Shown: one piece after another, positions 17,390 through 26,900 of the stretch
Layout of the letters: each line of letters opens with the position of its first letter
Numbering within the stretch: position 1 is the stretch's first letter
DNA from: Paenibacillus_AB hodogayensis
GTDB lineage: Bacteria; Bacillota; Bacilli; Paenibacillales; NBRC-103111
Assembly: GCF_039536325.1 (NCBI RefSeq)
Contig: NZ_BAAAYO010000021.1
Location: 186,001-250,000, forward strand
DNA length: 64,000 nt
Direction: 5' to 3'
Translations under genes and position numbers: made by a program
The notes under the pieces: generated by a model
Databases searched by the model: none
Seen by the model: the letters and a program-made list of their open reading frames with translations, nothing else
What the model was told of the DNA's origin: nothing

Positions 17390-18244
17390 TCACGTCAAGG
17401 ATTGGCTAATGCTCTCCGTATACGCCGTGATGGCTTCATCGTAATCCGGGTACCGGTAGCCATGGCTTGTTGCCACCGTTTTCGAATATTTTCTAAATAA
17501 CTCGTAACACGTATATAGCGCCCGCCACATTTGCGGATAGCCGCTCTCGGAAAAGGTCGATAGCAATGTTTCCCAATCTTCATCGGGAAGGTAGCGATCG
17601 ATAAATTTGTAGTTTTTCCCCACGCTAAAGGTATACCCTTGCTCGAACCCGATTTGCCAAGCCATCATTCTCAACAAATTCGGTCGTACAACTTCGTTTA
17701 AATGGTCAATGGCAAAAAGGATTTCTTTCCTCGCCAAGCCTTTTACTACATAGGTCGAAGTATTCCAGAATTCATTGCAGCAATCGTCAAATTCCCTCTC
17801 CGTCGGTTTCTTGATCCAATACGCACGGTCGCTGGCCACGACTTCATTTCGGATAAGCGTATCCTTATCCAGCAAGACTTCAACCAAACCGTCGCTATTG
17901 GCAAAGTAATCGTCCACCTCTTCAATCGGAATAAGCGTCAGGTCTACTTTATTGCCATCTTCAAAAAGAATGATATAAGAAAACCAATTGCCCAACTCGG
18001 GCGGGAACAACTCCATATCTTCGGGCTTCTGCATCATCCTGCGCGTACCAAAAATATGAAGCCATTCCTCATTTTCTTTGAAGGATTCCATATCTGTCAC
18101 AAAATAAGAAATATCGAAATCCTGGAACCGGTCGGGGGCAATGGACGGATTCGTGCGGGAGCCTTCCAAAGTAACCAGGCGAATTCGGCTATCGTTTTGG
18201 GCAAAGCCGACAAGCATATCCATCATGTCTTGCTCGCTTCTCAT
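17390..18244 (-). CDS. aadK: Aminoglycoside 6-adenylyltransferase (streptomycin resistance)
   Basis: This cytoplasmic enzyme transfers AMP from ATP to the 6-hydroxyl of streptomycin. At 284 residues it is exactly the length of B. subtilis AadK, and long segments match my recollection of that protein (MRSEQ.MMD, RIRLVTLEGSRTN, MQKPEDMELFPPELGNWFS, AIDHLNE.VRPNLLRMMAW). The nucleotidyltransferase motif is GSRTNPS...FQDFDISYFV, with its metal-binding acidic residues in DFD. GGAGGA precedes the ATG by about eight bases and a TATAAT box lies at 18295-18300. Base composition appears somewhat poorer in GC than the flanking genes. This is likely an intrinsic chromosomal resistance gene, as in Bacillus, since no mobile-element genes adjoin it. 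Confidence 0.93.
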   Translation of the reverse strand: MRSEQDMMDMLVGFAQNDSRIRLVTLEGSRTNPSIAPDRFQDFDISYFVTDMESFKENEEWLHIFGTRRMMQKPEDMELFPPELGNWFSYIILFEDGNKVDLTLIPIEEVDDYFANSDGLVEVLLDKDTLIRNEVVASDRAYWIKKPTEREFDDCCNEFWNTSTYVVKGLARKEILFAIDHLNEVVRPNLLRMMAWQIGFEQGYTFSVGKNYKFIDRYLPDEDWETLLSTFSESGYPQMWRALYTCYELFRKYSKTVATSHGYRYPDYDEAITAYTESISQSLT

Positions 18245-18294
18245 GGGTATAGTCCTCCGTTCGAAAAAAAAGATACAGTCAAAGGCGTACCGAG

Positions 18295-18300
18295 ATTATA
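18295..18300 (-). promoter_or_regulatory. -10 box of the aadK promoter
   Basis: A perfect TATAAT on the minus strand lies about 50 bases before the aadK start; the matching -35 (TTGGCT) is only 15 bases away, so promoter strength is uncertain. Confidence 0.4.
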
Positions 18301-18418
18301 TTCGGTGTTGAGGCGAGCCAATCCTTTCGGTTTTCCTGCACGGTGCCAATCCTGAGAAAATTGTTACGATTCGGGGGACAGGATATATGCTGGTTGCCAT
18401 TGGTGCGTTGCAAGCGCG

Positions 18419-18440
18419 AACTTAAAGTTTTCTTTAAGTT
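18419..18440. promoter_or_regulatory. Inverted repeat upstream of the small gene
   Basis: AACTTAAAG and CTTTAAGTT form a perfect 9-bp inverted repeat around TTTT, followed by an AT-rich stretch with TATATA. It lies about 155 bases before the small gene at 18596 and may be an operator. The rest of the 18245-18595 gap shows no gene. Confidence 0.35.
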
Positions 18441-18595
18441 TCATATATAAAACAATCTCTCATGATAAATTAGAAGTAATGTTTGTAGGTTTTTGTCGAA
18501 GAAAAGCTAGCGTCAGGGGAGATGGGATATGCAGCCGGATACTTAGATCAAGGTATCGTGGCATGTGATGAAATTTGTAATTAGGGGGGAATGGA

Positions 18596-18997
18596 GTGAA
18601 TGTAAAATCCGTGCAGCCGGTCAGTGATTATTTCAAAGCGATGCAGCCATGCAAGGAAGCACGCGCGACGAAGGATCAGTCGCGATTGGCATCTATTCGA
18701 AATATACTCATGCTGGGCAAGAAACTACGCACCGACGAAATGGACTACTTACAGCGACATGATCCCAATCTACATGATCAAGCAATGAGCCTCTCGATGG
18801 AACGCCAAGCGTATGGGGATGCATTGCAGCATAGCCGTAGCAAAGCGGATGCGAACTATTACAACACGTTCAAGCTGATGCAGATTGCCGGGCAACTGAA
18901 GCAAGGTGGTTCCGAGGAGCTGCTGATGCGGGCGAACGCGATTCAGGAAACCCATCGCGAGTTCGTGCGATCGAGCAAGTATGCCTCACTGAGGTAG
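18596..18997 (+). CDS. Small helical protein of unknown function
   Basis: I do not recognise this 133-residue protein. It starts at GTG 18596 after AGGGGGGA. There is no signal peptide or membrane segment. The sequence is predicted by eye to be almost wholly alpha-helical, with many charged residues and Met (MLGKKLRTDEMDYLQRHDP, MSLSMERQAYGDALQHSRSK). Its KLRTDEMDYLQ...P.L motif resembles small uncharacterised Bacillales proteins that scaffold or regulate, but I can name no family. It appears to stand alone, with aadK divergent on its left and about 470 bases with no large gene on its right. Confidence 0.6.
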   Translation: MNVKSVQPVSDYFKAMQPCKEARATKDQSRLASIRNILMLGKKLRTDEMDYLQRHDPNLHDQAMSLSMERQAYGDALQHSRSKADANYYNTFKLMQIAGQLKQGGSEELLMRANAIQETHREFVRSSKYASLR

Positions 18998-19326
18998 GAT
19001 GGATACGCACCCCGTAAATTACGATGATGAAACCATAGCAAATTTATGTTGAAGCAGAAATTAACATGATATATATCGAAGAGCAAGCTTTATGAGCAAT
19101 ATATCAAGACAGCAGCAACCGGGATTGTGAATGTTTTGAAATCTGAATGATAGAAGCAGAGTCGGGCGCTTTTGATGGCATGTTTTATAACAAGCGGGAT
19201 TTGCTCGTCTCTTTTTTTCGGGACAAGTCACCTTTTGTTACACAGCACACAGAAATAAGTCGTAAAACATGTTAAGATTCATCTGCGTCGTCAAAGTCGC
19301 TATTCCCTGCTTACGGAGGATGAAGG

Positions 19327-19383
19327 ATGGACACCAGCAGGCGATCGGAATCTGAAATGAAAGGACCTCGATTTCCACAGTAA
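19327..19383 (+). CDS. Possible 18-residue small protein
   Basis: An ATG follows GGAGGA (19315-19320) by six bases and opens an 18-codon frame (MDTSRRSESEMKGPRFPQ) whose 3' end runs into the left arm of a terminator hairpin. It may be a small basic peptide or the end of a short regulatory transcript. Nothing downstream on this strand could be attenuated by it. Evidence is limited to ribosome site plus terminator. Confidence 0.2.
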   Translation: MDTSRRSESEMKGPRFPQ

Positions 19384-19408
19384 AGTGGAGAAAGAGGTCC
19401 TCTTTTTA
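19362..19408. terminator. Terminator between convergent transcripts
   Basis: AGGACCTC and GAGGTCCT form an 8-bp stem with an inner TCCAC/GTGGA extension, followed on the plus strand by CTTTTTATT. On the minus strand it lies downstream of the SARP-type regulator gene, so it may act both ways. The 18998-19326 part of the gap shows no clear gene. Confidence 0.55.
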
Positions 19409-19464
19409 TTCCGTAATCGTTTTGCGAAGGTAAAAGAGGACGTTCCCGAACGGATCGCAGCCTG

Positions 19465-20631
19465 TTAACCCTCCGGTTCCTGCCGTTCCGTACCCGGAGT
19501 CGCGATTAGCTCGTACAACTGGCGAGTGAGCGCAGACGGCTGAATTTGCAGCTCGCCGAGCCGCTCCTTCAACTCCTGGTATGTGCGGAGCACATGATCG
19601 TGCTTGCCCATCATCAGGTAAGCCTGCATGGCCAGGCGATACGCTTCTTCCTCGTAAGGGGAGAGGTCCATCGCGCGTTCCGCCGCCTCGGCCGCTTTCT
19701 TGCCGCTCTGCTCCGCCAAATAAAGCTGGGACAGCTTCAACAGTCCGACCACGGCCGTTTTTTCGAGCTGATGAGACAGTTCGACGGCCCAGGGGTAGTC
19801 TTCTTTGCCAAGCAAATCCCCCCGATACAGCTCGAGCGATTGCTCCAGACCCGCGATCGGCGTGCTTCCCCCGACATGCCCCGCCTGGAATCCTGCTTCG
19901 AACCGATGAACGTCCGAACGAATTTGATCCGGATCCAGCACGTAACACTCCTTCTCAAAACCGAGTATTTTGGCAAAGCCGATTTGCCGCAAATTTTTTC
20001 GCAGCAGGCTGATGCAGGTATGCAAATAGATTTTCGCTTTTTCGTACGGTTCGTCGGGCCACAGCCGCTCGATGATCCGGTCGCGGTGAACCTCGTTCGC
20101 ATTAGGGAGATGCAGCAGCAAGTAGGCGAACAGTTCTTTGACCTTGGCTGTCCGCCAGGCGATGCCGCTCCCGCTCGAGGAAGCGACGCGAAATGTTCCG
20201 AGCATGTACACATCCAGCGTTTCCCGCTGCGGCGGCTCCGGAACCGTCTTGGCGGCGCTTTGTCTCCATTCGATTTCCTTCTCCAGCCGGTCGACCGTAC
20301 GCGACAGGCGTCCCATCTCCACAGGCTTCAGCAAATAATCGATCGCCGCCAGCTCGAAGGCCGCAATCGCATACTGATCGTAGGCGGTCGTAAACACGAT
20401 GGCGGCGCTCGGATCGGCCTGCTGGATGTGCTCCGCCAGCTCCAAACCGTTCATTCCCGGCATTTCGATGTCCAAAAACCACACCTGCGGCCGCATAAGC
20501 CGAAGCGCCTCCAGCGCCTCGAAGCCGTTGCCCGAGCGTCCCGCGATGACGACCTTTCCCGTCCGAACGAGAAACATGTCCAGCATATTCAGCGTATGAA
20601 GCTCGTCGTCCACCAGATAAGCGTGCAGCAA
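19465..20631 (-). CDS. SARP-type response regulator of module A (REC-wHTH-BTAD)
   Basis: This 388-residue two-component regulator ends in an activator of SARP/BTAD type rather than the common OmpR or AraC type. Residues 1-120 are a receiver (LVDDE, phospho-acceptor Asp54 in FLDIEMPG, DYLLKPV). Residues 140-235 form the OmpR-like winged helix of SARPs (MLGTFRVAS, WRTAKVKELFAYLLLH, IIERLWPD). Residues 240-375 are the helical bacterial transcriptional activation domain (FEAGFQAG, YRGDLLGKEDYPWA, EEEAYRLAMQAYL, YQELKERL). The TTG start follows AGGAGGGG. It lies 26 bases downstream of the hybrid kinase gene and is its evident partner. The module B regulator at 43098-44177 is a paralogue. Confidence 0.88.
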   Translation of the reverse strand: MLHAYLVDDELHTLNMLDMFLVRTGKVVIAGRSGNGFEALEALRLMRPQVWFLDIEMPGMNGLELAEHIQQADPSAAIVFTTAYDQYAIAAFELAAIDYLLKPVEMGRLSRTVDRLEKEIEWRQSAAKTVPEPPQRETLDVYMLGTFRVASSSGSGIAWRTAKVKELFAYLLLHLPNANEVHRDRIIERLWPDEPYEKAKIYLHTCISLLRKNLRQIGFAKILGFEKECYVLDPDQIRSDVHRFEAGFQAGHVGGSTPIAGLEQSLELYRGDLLGKEDYPWAVELSHQLEKTAVVGLLKLSQLYLAEQSGKKAAEAAERAMDLSPYEEEAYRLAMQAYLMMGKHDHVLRTYQELKERLGELQIQPSALTRQLYELIATPGTERQEPEG

Positions 20632-20657
20632 CGGTTGTCCCCTCCTTGATCGTCCGA

Positions 20658-23600
20658 TTATTGATAAGGAAATTGAATCGTAATGGTAGTGCCTTCATCA
20701 GGCACGCTCTCGATTACCGGCGCTTGCCCGTTCAGATGCTTCAGCCGCCGCACCATGTTTCGCAGGCCGATGCCTTGCCCCGGAACACCGGGCTCGAATA
20801 AGGACCGCACCTGCTGAGGCGTCATACCGACTCCGTCATCTTTGACGACCACCTTCACCAGCTCTTCATGCCGGACAATCGTCAGACGCACGGTGCCGCC
20901 GCTTATTTTCCGCGAGACGCCGTGGCGAATCGCATTTTCCACCAGCGGTTCGATGAGGAGAGGAAGCACCCGGCAGCGATAGAGCGATCGGTCGATGTCG
21001 AATTCCACGTTCAGGCGGGGGCCGAACCGTTCCCGCTCAATCTCTGCGTAAGCCTGCACCAACTCCATTTCTTTGCTTAGCGGGATGGTGGCCTCCGTAT
21101 TGTCCAGATGGAATAAAATGCGCAAATAGCGGCTGAACGTCCCGAGCAGCTCGCCCGCTCGCGGTCCGTCCGTATAGCAAAGCGACATGATGGTGCCGAG
21201 CGCATTGTACAGAAAATGCGGCTTGATCTGCGATCGCAGGAAGGCCATTTCGTTGTCCGCCGCTTCCTTGACCAGCCGCTTCATGCCGAGCAGCGTGTGG
21301 ACGCGCACGAGAATTTCTCCGGCATCGAGCGGACGGGCGATGAAGTCGTTGCCTCCCGCCGCAATGCTGGCCTCGACATCCGCCGGCGTGCTGCGCGAGT
21401 GGATCAGCAGAATGGGAAGCTCCGCTTGGCTGAACTCGCGCCGAATTTGCTTGCACAACGCATAGCCGGTTGCGGCCGGCAGCAGCACGTCAAGGATCAG
21501 CAGGTCGGGCCGATCCCGCCCTGCCAGGGCAGACTTCACTGCGGCATCGGAGCCGGCGAACGTTACATGAAACCCTTCCGTGGAAAGCAGGCTGCTCATG
21601 TGCTCCATGTCGACCAGGTCGGTCGTCGCGAGCATAATCGTCGCCGCAGGTTTGCCGGTTTCGCCCATCCGAGGCGTCGGTGCGCTTTCCCGGCTCGTAT
21701 CGGCGAGGACAACAACGCCTGCAGCGGTTTCCTCGGCGGCTACCGGGGCGGACGGCAGCACGATTTCCAGCGTTGATTCGGCTTCGCGGACCGCAAGCTC
21801 TCCTCCCATAAACCGGACCAGTTCGGCGGCAAGGCTCAAGCCCGCCCCAAGTCCTCCCATAGGTTCGGCGGGCTCGTCTTTCGCAGTCGCCGCCGTCCCG
21901 GACGAGCAGCCTTCGTGCCGGATCGCAATCCGGACCGTGTCCCCGTGCCGTCGGCTTTCGAACCGGATCTCGCCGCCGCTTTGCAGGCCGATCCTGTCAT
22001 AGACAAGGCTATACAGCACTTGCAGCAGCCGGCTTTCGTCGGCAAGAACGTAGCGCGCCTCCGGCTCCGTTATGCGGGTCATTTCAATGCCCTTGCCGGC
22101 GGCCAGAAAGCCGAACACCTCGACCACTGCAGACAGACAGGACGCGATATCGACCGGACCTTGCGCGACCTTCAGATTGCCGTCCTTGAACCGCGAGACG
22201 TCGATCAGATCGTTCACGAGGTTGGACATCCGGTACGCCGTGTTGCGGATCAGCTGCAGTTTCTCGCGCATGTCGGCTTCGTTCGTTCGGCGCACGGGCG
22301 CTGCGAGCAGAGAGCGCGAAAGATGAATGATGCTGTGCAGCGGTGAATTGAGCTCATGAGACGTATGGCGCAGGAAGTCGTCCTTCATCCGGTCGGCCGT
22401 TTGCAGCTTGTGGGCAAACCGCTGCATCGAATCGTAGGCGCGCACATATTGGTACACGAGCAGCCAGGCGAAGGCGAGCAGCAGTACGAGCGTCGTCCCG
22501 TTAAGCAGCGTTTGGCTTACTTGTCCCCATGTGTTCAGAATGGACAGGATGCTGTTCAGAAACATGATCCAGACGGACGTCAGGAGCAGTTGAAACGGCG
22601 GCTTGTCGATTTTGCCGTACCTGCCTCGGACGTACTGGCGGAGAAGCACGGAGGAGACGGTCGCGTAGCCGAGCAGCATCATGACGTAAAACAGTTCCTG
22701 CACCGCGGAATAGATTCGAAACGGAGCCGCGACGACGAGCAAGGCGTACAGCAGCATGATCGCGCTTGTCGCCTGAAGGGCGATGCGGGTTTTGCGTCCG
22801 GCCGCGATCTTGACCACGATCAGAAACGCAAGAACCGGAACCGCATAGACGGAAACGTATTTAATCTTGAAAGCGAGCTCGAACGGCAGCTCCGGAAACA
22901 GCTGCAGCAGCAGCCGTTCTCCGTTCGTGAACACGACCATCGCGAAACCGAGAAAGAAGAAGGCATACAGCAGTTGAAGCCCGTCCCGGTGCAGACGAAA
23001 AAACAAATACAAAAACAGCAGCCCGAAAAGAAGCAGAATGCCGATGGTCACCAGTTCAAGACCGGTCTGAAGCATCGTCTGGGTATCCATCGGCCGTTTC
23101 GGACCGAACAGAATCGAGTTGTAAATGCCGCCGCTGCGAAAATCGAAATTCGCCGCCTGCAGCACGATGTCGATGTCGGAGCCGTCCGACCGGAAATGGA
23201 CCGTATAGGGGACATTGCGCGGCACGTACGTTTCGCGGGAAATGCCCGGCATGCCGGAGCTTTCCATCAGATGGCCGTTCACAAAAATGGTGTCGGCAAA
23301 CCGGACGTACCTTTTAGAGATGGCCAGTGCAACACCTTCCGGCACGTTTCGGATGACGAGCCGGTACGTGCCGTACCCTTGGCCCGGCATATCGATCCCG
23401 TTATTGACCCGCTTGTCGTCCCAATTGCCCGGGACACGAATCGGGACGGGCTTGGCGCCGGAATTCGCGATTTCAGCGGGAGTCAGCAGACGGTTCGGGT
23501 AAAATTCCCATTCCCCATCAAGCGAGAAAAGCCCTCTTTTCGCCAAATCCCATCCCTTCAAGTCCAGGACGCCCTGCTCCGCGTTAGGAGCATGCCGCTC

Positions 23601-23690
23601 GGAGACTGCTTGATGCAGCACAAACAGCACGATAACCAGCGTCAACGCGAAAAACGCTTGCAGAAAACGATCATGCCGGATGAAGGACAA
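20658..23690 (-). CDS. 7TM-DISM hybrid sensor kinase of module A with decayed inner kinase
   Basis: This membrane receptor kinase has 1010 residues. After a first helix (10-28), a GH2-like jelly-roll ectodomain (about 35-200, with GEWEFY and VPGNWDD) precedes seven transmembrane helices (about 205-415). The inner kinase then follows: dimerisation box with His445 (HTSHELNSPLHS) and an ATPase-like domain whose N-box reads SLVYDRI instead of N..[ED]N and whose DTG.G box reads RHEGCSS. The receiver (685-805) keeps Asp734, but the acidic pair is replaced by TT and the Lys by Arg. The C-terminal LytS/YesM-type kinase looks intact: QIKPHFLYN, VENAIRHG, DDGVGM. The TTG at 23690 follows AGAGAGGG and is preferred to a GTG 36 bases upstream without a ribosome site. 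It is co-transcribed with the SARP-type regulator and divergent from the SLH protein gene. Confidence 0.87.
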   Translation of the reverse strand: MSFIRHDRFLQAFFALTLVIVLFVLHQAVSERHAPNAEQGVLDLKGWDLAKRGLFSLDGEWEFYPNRLLTPAEIANSGAKPVPIRVPGNWDDKRVNNGIDMPGQGYGTYRLVIRNVPEGVALAISKRYVRFADTIFVNGHLMESSGMPGISRETYVPRNVPYTVHFRSDGSDIDIVLQAANFDFRSGGIYNSILFGPKRPMDTQTMLQTGLELVTIGILLLFGLLFLYLFFRLHRDGLQLLYAFFFLGFAMVVFTNGERLLLQLFPELPFELAFKIKYVSVYAVPVLAFLIVVKIAAGRKTRIALQATSAIMLLYALLVVAAPFRIYSAVQELFYVMMLLGYATVSSVLLRQYVRGRYGKIDKPPFQLLLTSVWIMFLNSILSILNTWGQVSQTLLNGTTLVLLLAFAWLLVYQYVRAYDSMQRFAHKLQTADRMKDDFLRHTSHELNSPLHSIIHLSRSLLAAPVRRTNEADMREKLQLIRNTAYRMSNLVNDLIDVSRFKDGNLKVAQGPVDIASCLSAVVEVFGFLAAGKGIEMTRITEPEARYVLADESRLLQVLYSLVYDRIGLQSGGEIRFESRRHGDTVRIAIRHEGCSSGTAATAKDEPAEPMGGLGAGLSLAAELVRFMGGELAVREAESTLEIVLPSAPVAAEETAAGVVVLADTSRESAPTPRMGETGKPAATIMLATTDLVDMEHMSSLLSTEGFHVTFAGSDAAVKSALAGRDRPDLLILDVLLPAATGYALCKQIRREFSQAELPILLIHSRSTPADVEASIAAGGNDFIARPLDAGEILVRVHTLLGMKRLVKEAADNEMAFLRSQIKPHFLYNALGTIMSLCYTDGPRAGELLGTFSRYLRILFHLDNTEATIPLSKEMELVQAYAEIERERFGPRLNVEFDIDRSLYRCRVLPLLIEPLVENAIRHGVSRKISGGTVRLTIVRHEELVKVVVKDDGVGMTPQQVRSLFEPGVPGQGIGLRNMVRRLKHLNGQAPVIESVPDEGTTITIQFPYQ

Positions 23691-23818
23691 TGGAGAACCC
23701 TCTCTTCTTTGGGTGAGCCTAACCACACTTTGCCATGTTGGGGTGAATCGGAGCTATTTTAACGCATTTCATCCGTATTGAGCAACAACCGATTTTCCAA
23801 AAGCGACAGCGGTTCGTT

Positions 23819-23850
23819 GTTAAGCGTTTTTTAAGAGCTGAACGTTAAGC
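23819..23850. promoter_or_regulatory. TTAAG direct repeats between kinase A and SLH protein A
   Basis: TTAAG occurs in direct orientation at 23820, 23831 and 23845; the first and last are GTTAAGC. The first two are 11 bp apart, one helical turn, which is the spacing typical of SARP binding sites. The 271-base divergent region holds no gene, and a TAAAAT -10 box for the kinase lies at 23756-23761 on the minus strand. Confidence 0.3.
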
Positions 23851-23961
23851 TGGTGAAGGAATCGATTGAAAAGTCGATGCTCGTCAAGGAGGTGGGGGAG
23901 AGACAGCAACGAGCTACATAACCAAAGAGCCCTGAAACAGGCAAAAATAGGAGGATGGAAG

Positions 23962-26900
23962 TTGAAGCAGTTGTGCTGTCAAAACGTAACCCGCATATGG
24001 ATCAGTTTCATATTGATTGTCGGTTTGCTGACCTTTGGCTGGCAGGCGCAGAACGCGCAAGCCGCGGCGGCGGTAACCTTCAAAAGCGTTGTCGGGGGAG
24101 GCTCCTTCACGCTTGCCCTGCAAACCGACGGAACCGTCTGGTCGCTCGGCTATAACGCGCAAGGGCAGCTCGGGGACGGAACGACGACCGACAGGAATTA
24201 CATCAAGGCCGTTCCCGGCTTAACCAACGTTAAATCCATTGCCGCGGGCGGCGGCCACGCCGTTGCGCTGAAAAACGACGGGACCGTATGGACGTGGGGG
24301 CTGAACGACAAAGGCCAGCTCGGCAACGGCACACAGACGAATAGTTCCGTACCGGTGAAGGTTAACAGCTTGTCCTCGATCACAGAGATCGTCGCAGGCG
24401 ACTACCATACGCTCGCGCTGAAGTCGGACGGAACCGTCTGGGCATGGGGCAAAAATGACTTCGGGCAGCTCGGCAATAACACGACGATTTCCGACACTTC
24501 TCCGACGCAGCAGTCTACGCCGGTTCAGGTGAGCGGCTTGACGAATGTGAAGTCGATCGCGGCCGGACGGTCGTTCTCGCTCGCGCTCAAAACGGAAGGG
24601 TCGGTATGGGGATGGGGGTCCAACTTTTTTTATCCATTGGGCGGTACTTCCTATAACCATACGACACCCGTACTGATTGCAGGCTTGCCTATCAATGTCA
24701 CCGCCATTTCCGGGCATAACATGTCCCATCATTCGCTTGCGTTAACGGCGAACGGAGAAGTGTGGGCATGGGGCTACAACTCCTACGGCCAGCTCGGCGA
24801 CGGAGTAGCCAGCGCGTACGACAATAACCGCAAGGACAACATGCCAAAGAAGGTCAAGGACTCGGCAGGCAGCGGGACGTTGTCGAGCATTACCGCGATC
24901 GAATCCGGAATGAGCACGTCTTACGCGCTCGATTCGAACGGTGCGGTATGGGCGTGGGGCAGCAACAATGCGGGAGCGATGGGGGCCGGCAACTACTCGT
25001 ATATGAGCTCCAAGCCGAATAAGATTTTCGGGAACACTCTGCCGTCCGACATAACCGCGATCGGCGCCGCCACCAGCGGCGGCATGGCGATTACCTCCGA
25101 CGGCAAGCTGTGGGGGTGGGGGATGATTACACAACAAAATCCTCCCCAGTATACGCCTGGGCCCATAAAGGGCGAGCCGCAGAAGACGGTGGAAGCGACA
25201 GCGAGCTCTTCTGCGCCGGTCGCGGGTGACGGAGTGAACATAACCTTGACGGTCAAGGACGGTTTGGGCAACACGGACACTACCTTCACCGGAGCGAAAA
25301 ACGTAACCGTCTCCGGGGTAACGGCGGCTCCAAACGCCAGCTACGGCTCGTTTAACGGCACGACGCTGACCTCCGGTAGCCAGACGGTGTCGGTCTCCTT
25401 TTCGAATGGAGTCGCCACGGCCGCGCTCAAATTGAACCATGCCAGCACGCAGTCCGTCGTCTTCAGCGTGGCCACGGTCGACACGCCGGCTGCGAGCGCA
25501 CTGAGCATGACGCCTGTTGCCGCCGCAGCGGCCAGCTTGACCGTTACGACGCAGCCGGTACCCGGCACAGTTAGCGCACAAGCTTTTGCCACCCAGCCGA
25601 AAGTGACGCTGAAGGATGCTTACGGCAACGTCTGCGCGACGGGAACGTCCGCCACCGCCACCGTGACCGCAAGCGCCAAAGCGGGGACGGGCTCCTGGAC
25701 GATCGGGGGGACGACATCCCGGACGGCAGTAGCGGGGGTTGTGACGTTCACGGATTTGACGAGCACCCACGACAGCGACGGCAACGGCTCGATTTTGTTC
25801 ACAGCCGGTACATTGACCGTTACCAGCTCGCAATTTACAATTCCGAATCCGCCGGTCAAGACGCTTACCGCCGTTACGACGGACAATGATGTCGATCACG
25901 ACATTGTTATCACGTTCGATGCGGATGCGGACTTCGAAGCGGCCGTAACCGGAGTTAAATTCGGAGGAACCGCTCTCGTGCGGAATACGGATTATACGAT
26001 CGGCAGCGGAACGATTACGTTGAAGCCATCTGGCGGAAATACGGCGCTTCGTACGCCGAAAACCGCTCTTGTCGAGGTGGCGGCAACCGGATACGGCAAC
26101 TCGAAAGTGTCGCAAACGATCACGGCGGGCAAAGCGACCCATTTGAACGTAACGACGCAGCCGGTGCCGGGGACGGTCAGCGGACAAGCGTTTGCCACCC
26201 AGCCGGTTATTAAACTAGTGGATCAATACGGCAACACCGCTTCCAACGGGCCTTCGGCCTCCGATGCGGTGACGGCGTCCGCAAAGGCAGGCACAGGCTC
26301 TTGGACGCTCGGAGGGACCGCAACGGCGACGGCGGTCAACGGCATCGTCAGCTTCACCGATTTGACGCTTGCCCTTGTCTCGTACGGCAACGGCCAAATG
26401 GTGTTCGGCAGCGGCACCTTGCAAACCGAAAGCAGCGTGTTCGCCATTCCGCCGGACATTCCGACGGTACCGGTTATCGTAACGGTCCGGGGCGGGGACT
26501 CCCATGCGGTCGTCCGCTGGAACAGCGTCCCGGAAGCGACCGGGTACCAAGTGTACTGGAGCACCGTCTCCGGAGTACGTACCGGCTTGCCGGCCATTGT
26601 GGCAGGGACGGAGAACAGCTATGAGATCAGCGGTCTGACCAATGGGACGACTTACTACGTTTCCGTTGCGGCGACCAATGTAGCCGGCGTGAGCGCATCT
26701 TCCCCGGAAGCGAGCGTAACCCCTCAGGTAGCTCCTCCTGGCGTCCCAGTTATCCAATCTGTAACCGCCGGAGACGCGCGCGTAAAGCTGACTTGGGGTC
26801 GCGTGGAAGGAGCGACCGGATATAACGTATACATCAGCACGGCATCCGGCTCGTATTCCGCACCGGTCGCTACCGTATCCGCCTCCGTCTATACGGAATA

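Noticed and set aside
22356..23762. 468-codon open frame on the plus strand
   Set aside because: Antisense shadow of the transmembrane and ectodomain part of kinase A; composition is His/Gln/Arg-rich and no ribosome site precedes it.
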